NCBI RefSeq assembly: GCF_025144995.1
Contig: NZ_CP102250.1
Location: 186,001 to 250,000 of the forward strand
Reading direction: 5' to 3'
Origin: Alistipes indistinctus YIT 12060
GTDB taxonomy: Bacteria; Bacteroidota; Bacteroidia; Bacteroidales; Rikenellaceae
Length of the DNA stretch: 64,000 nucleotides
The notes under the pieces are model-generated. The model saw nothing but the letters and a program-made list of their open reading frames with translations. It was not told the DNA's origin and made no database searches. Every line of letters starts with the position of its first letter. The stretch's first letter is position 1. The position numbers and the translations under genes were made by a program. Shown piece by piece: positions 57,201-64,000 of the stretch.

Positions 57201-57432
57201 TTTTGATCACTTCCTCGATAAAATAAGCGTTCAGCGGCAGGAAGTAAACCCGGTCGGCGATACCTTCAGAGGTTTGGATGGTTGCCACATTGGGGTTGAT
57301 CAGGACGGTGGAAATCCCCTCCTCTTTCATCGCTTTTAGAGCCTGAGAGCCGGAGTAGTCGAATTCGCCGGCCTGTCCGATTTTGAGTGCGCCCGAACCC
57401 AGCACGAGCACCTTAGAGAGTTGTTTCTTCAC
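54223..57432 (-). CDS. carB: Carbamoyl-phosphate synthase large subunit
   Basis: CarB builds carbamoyl phosphate from bicarbonate, ammonia and two ATP, feeding pyrimidine and arginine synthesis. The 1069-residue length is standard. Two homologous ATP-grasp halves are visible (GSGALKIGQAGEFDYSG in the first, GSGAYRIGSSVEFDWC in the second), each with VRPSYVL-type or VRSAYVLGGMG motifs, and the C-terminal MGS-like allosteric domain follows (GYTIYATAGTAEFLKENG). carA is not in this window. Confidence 0.97.
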   Translation of the reverse strand: MKKQLSKVLVLGSGALKIGQAGEFDYSGSQALKAMKEEGISTVLINPNVATIQTSEGIADRVYFLPLNAYFIEEVIKKERPDGILLAFGGQTALNCGTELYQNGILKKYGVEVLGTSVEAIMYTEDRDLFVKKLNEIEIKTPRSIAVNTMDEAIQAAEKIGFPVMVRSAYVLGGMGSGFCYDMDELKARAENSFSYAPQILVEESLKGWKEIEFEVIRDKNDHCFTVASMENVDPLGIHTGESIVVAPTCSLDEKELSFLQELSKKTIRHLGIVGECNIQYAFNSDTDDYRVIEVNARLSRSSALASKATGYPLAFVAAKLALGYTLDEIGEMNTPNSAYVAPQLDYMICKIPRWDLSKFAGVSRQIGSSMKSVGEIMSIGKSFEEIIQKGLRMVGQGMHGFVCNSDITFENLDDELANPTDMRMFAIAAAFEKGYSVQKLHELTKIDPWFLSKLENIYQYSLVLKKYGTIAEIPADVMREAKRLGFSDFQIARLVEAPNGNLEKEMIAVRNHRKRLGVLPSVKRINTVASEHPELTNYLYLTYDGSEHDISYYHNKKSVVVLGSGAYRIGSSVEFDWCSVNAVQTARKLGYTSIMINYNPETVSTDYDMCDRLYFDELSEERVLDVIDLEQPNGVMVSVGGQIPNNLAMKLQRQNVPILGTSAVSIDRAENRHKFSSMLDNLGIDQPQWKELSSMDDVNEFVDRVGFPVLIRPSYVLSGAAMRVCHTKQEMEHFLGIAAKVSKEYPVVISKFLENAKEIEFDAVAHAGEIIDYAISEHVEFAGVHSGDATLVFPAQKIYFETGRRIKKISCQIAKELNISGPLNIQFLAKNNDIKVIECNLRASRSFPFVSKILKRNFIETATKIMLDAPYAKPDKFDVDYIGVKAAQFSFARLLKADPILGVDMASTGEVGCLGDDFNEALLNSMIAVGYNIPKKNVMISSGSAKSKVDMLEACGELDKKGYTIYATAGTAEFLKENGVNAIAVSRPDEHKTDNVLSLIADKTFDLVVNIPRDHTTREITNGFKIRRAAIDHNIPLITNARLAASFIHAFCNMKMTDIAIKAWDEYK

Positions 57433-57480
57433 AAGTAGGAAATTTTATCTGTTAATGCGGTTGATTGTCTTCCGGAGGAT

Positions 57481-57516
57481 CTACCTCTGAGGTAGGTATT
57501 TCATCGGGCGAAGGTA
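57481..57516 (-). promoter_or_regulatory. carB leader: 7-bp inverted repeat and -7-like box
   Basis: CTACCTC-T-GAGGTAG (57481-57495) is an inverted repeat in the carB 5' region. Just upstream, minus-strand TACCTTCG (57516-57509) differs from TAnnTTTG by one base. The repeat would overlap the early leader and might bind a regulator. Confidence 0.4.
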
Positions 57517-57672
57517 CGAAATATATTTGAGAATCGGGGCGTGGTGCGATTGTTGTTTGTTGAAAAATAAAATTAATGTTAAGTTTGATTCCCAGGGACA
57601 ATATAGATCGCCGTCCCCGCGTTTAAATTGCGAATATAAGATTGTCGTATCATCAAATTAATTAATATTATT

Positions 57673-57918
57673 ATGAAAAAGAAAGCTCTGATCCTCATGT
57701 CGTTTTTCGCAATGGCCATGACCGTTGCCCTGGCTCAGAACCCCGATAAGGGAAATGGGACATGTCCGAAGGCCAAAACCGAATGTTGCGCCAAATCCTG
57801 CGCGGATAAAAAATGTGATCTTGCCTGCACGAAGGACGGCAAGAAAGCCTGTGTCAAAACCGGGGACTGCAAAGCAACCTGCCAGAGTAAATGTACGAAT
57901 GGGAATGCAAAAAAATAG
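57673..57918 (+). CDS. Small cysteine-rich secreted protein
   Basis: An 81-residue protein with a signal peptide (MKKKALILMSFFAMAMTVALAQ). The mature 60 residues hold ten cysteines, including ECC, CADKKC, and regularly spaced CT/CV/CK/CQ, with many lysines. It could bind metal or form a disulfide-stabilised knot in the periplasm. No family is recognised. It is a single gene with a strong terminator, convergent to the M24 peptidase operon. It has no recognisable promoter match in the AT-rich 150 bases upstream. Confidence 0.75.
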   Translation: MKKKALILMSFFAMAMTVALAQNPDKGNGTCPKAKTECCAKSCADKKCDLACTKDGKKACVKTGDCKATCQSKCTNGNAKK

Positions 57919-57941
57919 CGGATTTCCACTAAATGAAATAT

Positions 57942-57975
57942 CGCGCGGTGTGCATTTGCACACCGCGCGTTGTTT
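57942..57975 (+). terminator. Terminator after the Cys-rich gene
   Basis: CGCGCGGTGTGCA (57942-57954) pairs with 57957-57969 around a 2-base centre and is followed by TTGTTTT. Confidence 0.85.
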
Positions 57976-58042
57976 TGGCTCGTTGTTTTGGATATGAAGC
58001 CTGACCAAGAAATGAGGTCGTTTTAAGTTTTTAGACTGCATG

Positions 58043-58070
58043 ATGAAATAGGCTGCGCAGCCTATTTCAT
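58043..58070. terminator. 28-bp perfect inverted repeat after the M24 peptidase gene
   Basis: The arm ATGAAATAGGCTGC is exactly repeated in reverse complement. It lies 7 bases past the stop on the minus strand. It lacks a T-run, so it is a stability hairpin or an imperfect terminator. Confidence 0.55.
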
Positions 58071-58076
58071 TCCTGC

Positions 58077-59255
58077 TTAGCCCAGCGGCAGGATTTGCTC
58101 TTCACAAAGGGTCAATTTCTCGATTCCGTCAGCTGTGACGGCAAAGGTATTCTCAATTCCTACAGCTCCGGTCTCCGGGATGACGAACTTGGGTTCCAGC
58201 GCGAAGACCATTCCCTCGGCGAGAATGTCGCGTGAACGCGGTGCCAGCACGGGCGATTCGTTGATCTCGATACCGATTCCGTGGCCGATGAAACCCGCCT
58301 TCTGGCGGTGTCCCATGAAATAGTCGCCAAGGCCGGCTTCCTGCGCGATTTCGATGGCCATGTTGTACAAATCTTTGGCAGGTACTCCCGGCCGGGCTGC
58401 TTCGGCGATGCTGCGCTGAATCTCGATCGAGGTTTCGTGTGCCTTGTAGGCCAATTCCTGTAAATCCCCTATGGCGAAAGTGCGGGTCATGTCGGTCATG
58501 TAGCCGGTGAAGTTGCCGCCCAGGTCGACCATGACGCTCATCCTCTCTTCGAGCATGGTGCCGTTGCAGCCTACCGGCAACGAATCATCGAGTCCGGCCC
58601 CGCCCATCGCGAAGTCATACGGCGAAGGATTATCCGCATTGTCCCCGGCGATTACGCTACCCATGAAAATCTCCATGCTCTGGCCGAAAATGCGGAAGAT
58701 GCCGAGCGATCCCAGCAGGCGGCTTTCCCGTTCGATCTCGACCGACAGGTCGAGGTCGGTCATCCCTTTTTTATATAACGAGGGAATTTTGGCGTAAACT
58801 TCCGCATGCAGGATACCTGAACGGCGAATCTGTCCGATCTCGTAAGGGGTTTTAATACTGCGCACGCTGCGGAGCACAGCAGTGCCGTTTTTGATCGTTG
58901 CCGGTTTGAAAATGGCTTCGTAGCGCAGGAATTCGTTGTGAGTGATCGAATCGTTTTCGAGCATCAGCGTTTGCGGAAATGGAAGCCCCTGCTCGCGCAG
59001 GTAGTCGCCGATCTCTTCCGGTTTGCGGATGTACACGATGTTGTCGCCGTCGAGTCCTACCGGCCGACGAACGAAAAAGAGCGGTTCCCTGTCCGCAGGC
59101 AGGTAACAATAACCGCTGAATACGCGACCGGATACATAATAAAGATTGACATTATCGGTAACTAGCATTGCATCTGCCCCTTGCTGGAGCATGGATTTAC
59201 GGATCCGCTCCCAGCGCTGGGAGAATTCGTCGGCAAGAACGGAAGGATGGATCAT
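58077..59255 (-). CDS. M24 family metallopeptidase (Xaa-Pro aminopeptidase-like)
   Basis: A 392-residue peptidase with the creatinase N-terminal domain (residues 1-145, LVTDNVNLYYVSG) and the pita-bread catalytic domain. Metal-ligand segments are seen as MVDLGGNFTGYMTDMTRTF (two Asp), GHGIGIEINESP (His), and Glu in FALEPKFV and GIENTF. Enzymes of this type cleave X-Pro bonds or Pro-containing dipeptides in the cytoplasm. It is the last gene of a four-gene leftward operon. Confidence 0.93.
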   Translation of the reverse strand: MIHPSVLADEFSQRWERIRKSMLQQGADAMLVTDNVNLYYVSGRVFSGYCYLPADREPLFFVRRPVGLDGDNIVYIRKPEEIGDYLREQGLPFPQTLMLENDSITHNEFLRYEAIFKPATIKNGTAVLRSVRSIKTPYEIGQIRRSGILHAEVYAKIPSLYKKGMTDLDLSVEIERESRLLGSLGIFRIFGQSMEIFMGSVIAGDNADNPSPYDFAMGGAGLDDSLPVGCNGTMLEERMSVMVDLGGNFTGYMTDMTRTFAIGDLQELAYKAHETSIEIQRSIAEAARPGVPAKDLYNMAIEIAQEAGLGDYFMGHRQKAGFIGHGIGIEINESPVLAPRSRDILAEGMVFALEPKFVIPETGAVGIENTFAVTADGIEKLTLCEEQILPLG

Positions 59256-59277
59256 GGATGTTGTTGCGTTGTGAAGG

Positions 59278-59814
59278 TTATTTATTGGTCTGTCTGTCGA
59301 AAAATGGATTTTTGGAGCTGATGCTTAGTGGAAGGGCAAATACGGAGCGGCATCCCGGCAATAGTCCCAGTTTACGGGCAGCGTAGCCTGCCGAAAACAT
59401 GATGCGGTTATCGATATGCAGCTCGGCGGCGGTCGCGGCCATCGATCCGAGTGCAATACCTAAATCGACCGAATTCAGTGCACAGGGAGCATCGGCATTT
59501 CCCCCTTTGGCGATACAGGTCGCATAGCCGCAATACCCGCAATTGAGTCCCATCGGCGAGGTGCGCGATCCGACCAGGATTACTGCTTCGGCCAGCTCGA
59601 TATTGTCGGCATCGCGCAGGAAAAATTTCAGTCCGGTCTCCTCGGCTGATACCCGCAGTGCACCGGCTACCTCGAGAATCGAGTTTTGGGTCAGTGCGAC
59701 AATTTCGATATTGTCTATCCCCTTGCCTTTGGGGGCGGTGCGTCCGGCAGTCATGATCTGGCGGGCGGCATCCACGATGTAGTCGTGTCGGCTCTCTCTT
59801 TCGTCTATCACCAT
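59278..59814 (-). CDS. DUF2148 ferredoxin-like domain protein
   Basis: A 178-residue cytoplasmic protein of the DUF2148 family. A Cys cluster NCGYCGYATC near residues 95-104 and a further Cys in DAPC probably bind an Fe-S centre. The family resembles a nitroreductase-like or ferredoxin-linked redox protein but no reaction is known. It sits 12 bases after the GNAT gene and 22 bases before the M24 peptidase gene. Confidence 0.85.
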   Translation of the reverse strand: MVIDERESRHDYIVDAARQIMTAGRTAPKGKGIDNIEIVALTQNSILEVAGALRVSAEETGLKFFLRDADNIELAEAVILVGSRTSPMGLNCGYCGYATCIAKGGNADAPCALNSVDLGIALGSMAATAAELHIDNRIMFSAGYAARKLGLLPGCRSVFALPLSISSKNPFFDRQTNK

Positions 59815-59826
59815 CGCTTTATAGGA

Positions 59827-60312
59827 TTAAAGTGTTTGTTGCGCCAATTGGTGTAGCTGCTCTTCTGTGAGCCTGAAAACGGTCCATTCATCCATCGGAA
59901 CCGCCCCCAGCGATTTGTAAAATGCGATCGAGGGGGCATTCCAGTCGAGCACCACCCATTCCATCCGGCGGCATTGCCTTTGGACGGCGATCCGGGTCAG
60001 GTGCAGCAGCAATGCTTTGCCGTAACCTTTCCCCCGGTGCTCCCGGTCGACGAAAAGGTCCTCAAGATATAGGCCACGTTGTCCGCGGAAGGTGGAAAAA
60101 TTATGAAAAAACAGGGCGAATCCTACCGGAATCCCGTTTTCTTCTCCGATTACCACTTCAGCCTGCCGTTCGTCGAACAAAGCCCGGCGCAGGGCCTCTT
60201 CCGAAGTATCCACTTCGCTTTCCAGCTTTTCGTAACGTGCCATTTTCAGGATAAACCCGTAGATCAATCCGGTGTCCTGCGGAGTTGCATTGCGTATTGT
60301 GAATGTGCCCAT
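59827..60312 (-). CDS. GNAT family N-acetyltransferase
   Basis: A 161-residue acetyltransferase. The acetyl-CoA loop appears as LFVDREHRGKGYGKALL (about residues 88-104), followed by NAPSIAFYKSLGAVPMDEW. The layout fits diamine (SpeG/SAT-like) or small-molecule acetyltransferases. The acceptor is unknown. It begins 1 base after the stop of the DMT transporter gene. Confidence 0.9.
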   Translation of the reverse strand: MGTFTIRNATPQDTGLIYGFILKMARYEKLESEVDTSEEALRRALFDERQAEVVIGEENGIPVGFALFFHNFSTFRGQRGLYLEDLFVDREHRGKGYGKALLLHLTRIAVQRQCRRMEWVVLDWNAPSIAFYKSLGAVPMDEWTVFRLTEEQLHQLAQQTL

Positions 60313-60313
60313 A

Positions 60314-61231
60314 TCAGGTATGTTTTACAAATAATCTTTTTACAAAAGGGATGGAACCTCCGTTCTCGGCCACATAAACGCCTCCGAGAATCATCATGGC
60401 GCCGGTCAGCGCCACGGGTGTGATCCGTTCGTGCAGCAACAGCGCCGAAGAGATCATTGTAACCAACGGAACGAGGTAAATGTAATTGCTGGTGGCCAGG
60501 GTGCCCAGGTGTTTGACTGCAGCGTTCCACACTGCAAAACAAAACAGCGATGCGACCAGGCCGAGAAAAAGCAAATTGCTGAATACCATCGGGCGGAGCA
60601 GTATCGCTGTATCCGTGGTCAGTGGACGAATCAGAAAGACCGGCAGCAGGGTCAGCACGCCATAGAAAAAAACTTTGCGGGTGATATATAGCGTATTGTA
60701 TTTGCCGTCGAGTTTTTTCAGGAAAATGTTGTAAAACGCCCAGGTCAGCGCTGCGGTGAAACTGAGCAAATCGCCCAACGGGTGTACCTGCAGGATGACA
60801 CTGCCGTTATAAACGACGCACGCCACGCCGAGCAGTGCGATGAACGATCCTGCGATCAGGCTGTTGCGCAAACGTCCGGATTTGAGCAACAAGCGTGTCA
60901 GGATGACGGTCAAAATCGGGGCAGTGGCGACCAGCAGCGCTACGTTTGAGGCCAGTGTCAACCCGAGCGCGCTGTTTTCGGTCAGGAAATAGAGCGATCC
61001 CCCGCTGATTCCGGCTCCTACGCACAACAGCTCGTCCCGCCAGTTTTTCGGCCATCGGATGCGCGGGGAGCAGATCCACATCACTCCGTATGCCAGCAGG
61101 AAACGGTAAAACATGATGTCGGCGGGAGTTAACCCCGCCTCTAACAATTTTTTTGTCGAAACGAAAGTCGTTCCCCACAGCACGACCGCTGCGAGCGCCA
61201 TCAGGTGATATGCCCCGTTTTTATTCTGCAC
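60314..61231 (-). CDS. EamA/DMT-superfamily transporter
   Basis: A 305-residue inner membrane protein with ten helices and two EamA repeats (AAVVLWGTTFVSTKKLLEAG opens the first, SFTAALTWAFYNIFLKKL the second). It probably exports amino acids or metabolites. The GTG at 61231 lies only four bases after a perfect -7 box (TACTTTTG), so the mRNA may be leaderless; the ATG at 61201 is the alternative start but would cut into the first helix. It is the first gene of the operon with GNAT, DUF2148 and M24. Confidence 0.9.
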   Translation of the reverse strand: MQNKNGAYHLMALAAVVLWGTTFVSTKKLLEAGLTPADIMFYRFLLAYGVMWICSPRIRWPKNWRDELLCVGAGISGGSLYFLTENSALGLTLASNVALLVATAPILTVILTRLLLKSGRLRNSLIAGSFIALLGVACVVYNGSVILQVHPLGDLLSFTAALTWAFYNIFLKKLDGKYNTLYITRKVFFYGVLTLLPVFLIRPLTTDTAILLRPMVFSNLLFLGLVASLFCFAVWNAAVKHLGTLATSNYIYLVPLVTMISSALLLHERITPVALTGAMMILGGVYVAENGGSIPFVKRLFVKHT

Positions 61232-61235
61232 GACA

Positions 61236-61243
61236 CAAAAGTA
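61236..61243 (-). promoter_or_regulatory. -7 promoter element for the DMT operon
   Basis: Minus-strand TACTTTTG matches TAnnTTTG exactly, four bases before the GTG start. The -33 region is not a clear match. Confidence 0.5.
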
Positions 61244-61372
61244 TCAAAATTTAGCAAATAAAATTCGTTTCCGCCCACTCCTCTATCATAGTGTTTACAA
61301 CTTTTTTCGCCGCATTTCAGCGGAGTTCGCCCGAATCCGAAATTCACCCGTGGAGTATTTGTGGTACGGTTT

Positions 61373-61429
61373 ATGAAATTCCTTTTCATGAATTTTCCTG
61401 ATATCGCCATCAATTATCTATTGCGATAT
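61373..61429 (+). promoter_or_regulatory. Hairpins in the glutamate decarboxylase leader
   Basis: Two inverted repeats precede the gene: ATGAAA/TTTCAT (61373-61389, 5-base loop) and ATATCGC/GCGATAT (61401-61429, 15-base loop). They lie 28-84 bases upstream of the ATG and may be structured leader elements or operators. No confident promoter match was found. Confidence 0.35.
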
Positions 61430-61456
61430 ATATCTAATCTTTTAAAACTTTACGTT

Positions 61457-62902
61457 ATGAGCACAGCAGACAAAAAACGCGTGAACATTGAAACTCCGGT
61501 TTACGGTTCGACAGCAATGGCATCTCCGGCACCCACCGACACGATTCCGATGGAGCCTACCTCTCCGGAAATCGCCTACCAAATGGTCAAGGACGAAACC
61601 TATCCGCAGACCCAGCCCCGGCTGAACCTGGCTACTTTTGTAACCACATACATGGATCCGTATGCCACCAAACTGATGAACGAGGCGATCGATATGAACT
61701 ATATCGATGAAACGGAATATCCCCGTGTAGCGGTGATGACCGGACGTTGTATCAACATTGTGGCGAATCTGTGGCACTCCCCGGAAAAAGCGCAGTGGAA
61801 GGCAGGTGCACTGGCGATCGGTTCTTCCGAGGCCTGTATGCTGGGCGGTGTGGCCGCGTGGCTGCGCTGGCGCGAAAAACGTAAAGCACAGGGCAAACCC
61901 TACGACAAACCGAATTTCGTAATATCTTCCGGTTTCCAGGTGGTATGGGAAAAATTCGGCCAACTCTGGCAGATCGAGATGCGTACCGTGCCCCTGACGT
62001 TGGAGAAAAATACGCTCGATCCCGAAGCTGCCTTGGCTATGTGCGATGAGAATACGATCTGTATCGTTCCGATCCAGGGCGTGACGTGGACCGGACTGAA
62101 CGACGATGTGGAAGCCCTCGACAAAGCGCTGGACGTTTACAATGCCAAGACGGGTTATGACATTCCGATCCATGTGGACGCGGCGACCGGCGGTTACATT
62201 CTGCCGTTCCTCAATCCGGACAAGAAATGGGATTTCCGCCTCAAGTGGGTGCTTTCGATCAGTACTTCCGGCCACAAGTTCGGTCTGGTATATCCGGGTC
62301 TGGGCTGGGTAGTATGGAAGGATAAGAAATACCTGCCGGGCAGCATGGCTTTCAGCGTGAATTACTTGGGGGCGAATATTACGCAGGTGGGTCTGAACTT
62401 TTCACGTCCCGCCGCGCAGATTCTGGGTCAGTATTACCAGTTTATCCGTTTGGGATTCCAGGGGTACAAGGAAGTTCAGCAGAACAGCATGGACATTGCC
62501 AAATACCTGCATGACCAACTCGACAAGATGGCCCCGTTCAAAGTGTACAGTAAAGATGTAGTCAATCCGCTCTTTATCTGGTATATGAAACCGGAATATG
62601 CCAAGAAGGCCAAATGGACCCTTTATGACCTGCAGTACAAGTTGCAGGAGAGCGGCTGGATGGTGCCTGCCTACACCCTGCCGGACAATCTGGAGAACTT
62701 TGTCGTGATGCGTATCGTGGTACGCCAGGGCATGAGCCGCGATATGGCCGACATGTTGCTGGGCGATATTGCCAACGCGATTGCCGAATTCGAAAAACTG
62801 GAATATCCCACCCAGGCCCGCATTGCGCTTGACAAGAACCAGAAAGTGGTCGGCAAGGTATTTACCCATACCCACACTCCCACCGCAAAAGCCAAGAAGT
62901 AG
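61457..62902 (+). CDS. gadB: Glutamate decarboxylase (PLP-dependent)
   Basis: GAD converts glutamate to GABA and CO2, consuming a cytoplasmic proton. The 481-residue protein resembles E. coli GadB in length and order: GRCINIVANLWH near residue 95, GSSEACMLGG, the PLP region HVDAATGGYILPF and the Schiff-base Lys in SISTSGHKFGLVYPGLGW. I start at ATG 61457 (MSTADKKR), because the in-frame extension to 61361 is hydrophobic and lies in the leader. It is followed by the antiporter gene, so the pair forms an acid-resistance module. Confidence 0.95.
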   Translation: MSTADKKRVNIETPVYGSTAMASPAPTDTIPMEPTSPEIAYQMVKDETYPQTQPRLNLATFVTTYMDPYATKLMNEAIDMNYIDETEYPRVAVMTGRCINIVANLWHSPEKAQWKAGALAIGSSEACMLGGVAAWLRWREKRKAQGKPYDKPNFVISSGFQVVWEKFGQLWQIEMRTVPLTLEKNTLDPEAALAMCDENTICIVPIQGVTWTGLNDDVEALDKALDVYNAKTGYDIPIHVDAATGGYILPFLNPDKKWDFRLKWVLSISTSGHKFGLVYPGLGWVVWKDKKYLPGSMAFSVNYLGANITQVGLNFSRPAAQILGQYYQFIRLGFQGYKEVQQNSMDIAKYLHDQLDKMAPFKVYSKDVVNPLFIWYMKPEYAKKAKWTLYDLQYKLQESGWMVPAYTLPDNLENFVVMRIVVRQGMSRDMADMLLGDIANAIAEFEKLEYPTQARIALDKNQKVVGKVFTHTHTPTAKAKK

Positions 62903-62922
62903 CGTGATGGACGATTGAGAAC

Positions 62923-62964
62923 AAGGCTGTCTGGATATGTCAATATTCCGGATAGCCTTTTCTC
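62923..62964 (+). terminator. Terminator after the glutamate decarboxylase
   Basis: AAGGCTGTCTGG (62923-62934) pairs with CCGGATAGCCTT (62948-62959) through ten Watson-Crick and two wobble pairs, followed by TTCTCTT. It suggests that the antiporter has its own promoter or relies on partial read-through. Confidence 0.65.
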
Positions 62965-63104
62965 TTACCTCTTTTCCCATTATGTGGTGAAAATCTATCC
63001 CTTGTTTTGAACAGGGAATGAGGTGCTTCGCAATCGTTGCACGCTTTTTGCGAACGACACCTACGTAATCGAATCCATTCAACTTAATTTTAAATACTAA
63101 TAGT

Positions 63105-64000
63105 ATGGCAACAACTAAAAGCACAGGGTTCAAATTGAGTGTCATGACACTTGCAATTATGAATATCACTGCCGTTGTGAGCCTGCGTGGACTGCCTGCA
63201 GAGGCGGTTTACGGACCCTCTTCGGCTTTTTACTATCTGTTCGCCGCGCTGGTTTTCCTGATTCCTACCGCATTGGTGGCTGCCGAGCTGGCCGCCATGT
63301 TCGCCGACAAACAGGGCGGTGTGTTCCGCTGGGTCGGTGAGGCTATGGGTGCCCGGACAGGCTTTCTGGCCATTTGGCTCCAGTGGATCGAGAGTACGAT
63401 CTGGTATCCGACCGTACTGACCTTCGGCGCGGTATCGATCGCCTTTATCGGCATGCATCCGACGGCCGATATGGCTTTGGCTTCCAATAAAATGTATACG
63501 CTGATCGTCGTGCTGGTGATCTACTGGGCAGCTACATTCATCGCCCTTAAGGGTCTGGGCTGGGTCGGTAAAGTAGCCAAGATCGGCGGTCTGGTCGGTA
63601 CGATCATTCCTGCGGGTTTGCTGATCGTGCTCGGTATTATCTATTTGTCGACCGGCGGCCATAACAATATGGATATGAGCCAGGGATTCTTTCCTGACCT
63701 GACGAAGTTCGACAACCTGGTACTGGCGTCCGGTATCTTCCTCTTTTACGCCGGTATGGAGATGATGGGTATTCACGTGATGGATGTGAAGAACCCGAGT
63801 AAGAACTATCCGAAAGCCATCTTTATCGGATCGGCGATTACCGTGCTGATTTTCGTGCTGGGTACTTTTTCGTTGGGTTTCATCATTCCCGCAAAGGATA
63901 TCAATCTGACGCAAAGCCTGCTGATCGGTTTCGACAACTACTTCCAGTACCTGCGTATGAGTTGGGCTTCCCCGATCATAGCCGTTGCGCTGATGTTCGG
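63105..64000 (+). CDS. gadC: Glutamate:GABA antiporter GadC-like APC permease (3' end off the window)
   Basis: About 298 codons of an amino-acid-polyamine-organocation permease are in the window. The N-terminus (SVMTLAIMNITAVVSLRGLPAEAVYG) and AAMFADKQGGVFRWVGEAMG are typical of the glutamate:GABA antiporter branch. Several membrane helices follow, as does FLFYAGMEMMGIHVMDVKNPSKNYPKA. With the decarboxylase just upstream it would bring in glutamate and export GABA across the inner membrane. The C-terminal plug region, which closes E. coli GadC at neutral pH, is beyond the window. Confidence 0.93.
   Translation, partial: MATTKSTGFKLSVMTLAIMNITAVVSLRGLPAEAVYGPSSAFYYLFAALVFLIPTALVAAELAAMFADKQGGVFRWVGEAMGARTGFLAIWLQWIESTIWYPTVLTFGAVSIAFIGMHPTADMALASNKMYTLIVVLVIYWAATFIALKGLGWVGKVAKIGGLVGTIIPAGLLIVLGIIYLSTGGHNNMDMSQGFFPDLTKFDNLVLASGIFLFYAGMEMMGIHVMDVKNPSKNYPKAIFIGSAITVLIFVLGTFSLGFIIPAKDINLTQSLLIGFDNYFQYLRMSWASPIIAVALMF

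Overview
The window is a gene-dense, moderately GC-rich chromosomal segment from a member of the Bacteroidota, most likely order Bacteroidales. An Alistipes/Rikenellaceae-like genome is my best guess, and the genus is inference. The evidence is: promoters of the TTTG-N19-TAnnTTTG type, a long-insert Rho, NigD-like and OMP-beta-barrel proteins, TonB-dependent receptor architecture, a LuxC-like acyl-CoA reductase, and a glutamate decarboxylase/antiporter pair. No rRNA, tRNA, IS element, prophage or CRISPR array was seen. Most of the window looks like stable chromosome.

Layout. 1-5.3 kb: miaA (cut by the window edge), a pRiA4 ORF3-like gene and a LuxC-like reductase read leftward, divergent from kdsB and rho. 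5.3-12.3 kb: a leftward operon glmS - GH171/NamZ - GH20 hexosaminidase - beta-lactamase-fold hydrolase, which looks like a peptidoglycan/amino-sugar salvage unit. 12.4-20.3 kb: mazG and a gamma carbonic anhydrase, an outer-membrane beta-barrel receptor, mscL and an S9 peptidase. 20.5-27.1 kb: a TetR-controlled efflux operon (TetR, TolC, HlyD, two ABC-2 permeases, then a Gfo/Idh oxidoreductase) with no ATPase gene inside it. 27.1-31.2 kb: a deaminase-reductase in reversed RibD order, divergent from an ECF sigma factor with its membrane-barrel partner, then a NigD-like lipoprotein.

31.2-39 kb: a 2245-residue protein with an embedded fold-type-I aminotransferase domain and a PEPCK/HPr-kinase-like P-loop domain, next to an AT-rich patch with a small lipoprotein gene. 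This is the most unusual object in the window. 39-45 kb: a heavy-metal RND efflux operon (adaptor, pump, TolC) with a His/Cys-rich membrane protein upstream. 45-54 kb: transporters (SDF symporter, SugE-type SMR, YeiH family, CDF), a metallophosphoesterase, an NAGPA-domain protein, an ABC-F protein with a decayed second ATPase site, and an acyl-ACP thioesterase. 54-57.4 kb: carB. 57.6-61.2 kb: a small Cys-rich secreted protein and a four-gene operon (DMT transporter, GNAT, DUF2148, M24 peptidase). 61.4-64 kb: glutamate decarboxylase followed by the start of a GadC-type antiporter, an acid-resistance pair.

Many operon ends carry strong hairpin terminators and several starts were set by promoter position. 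All functional calls rest on motif recognition by eye. No database search was run.
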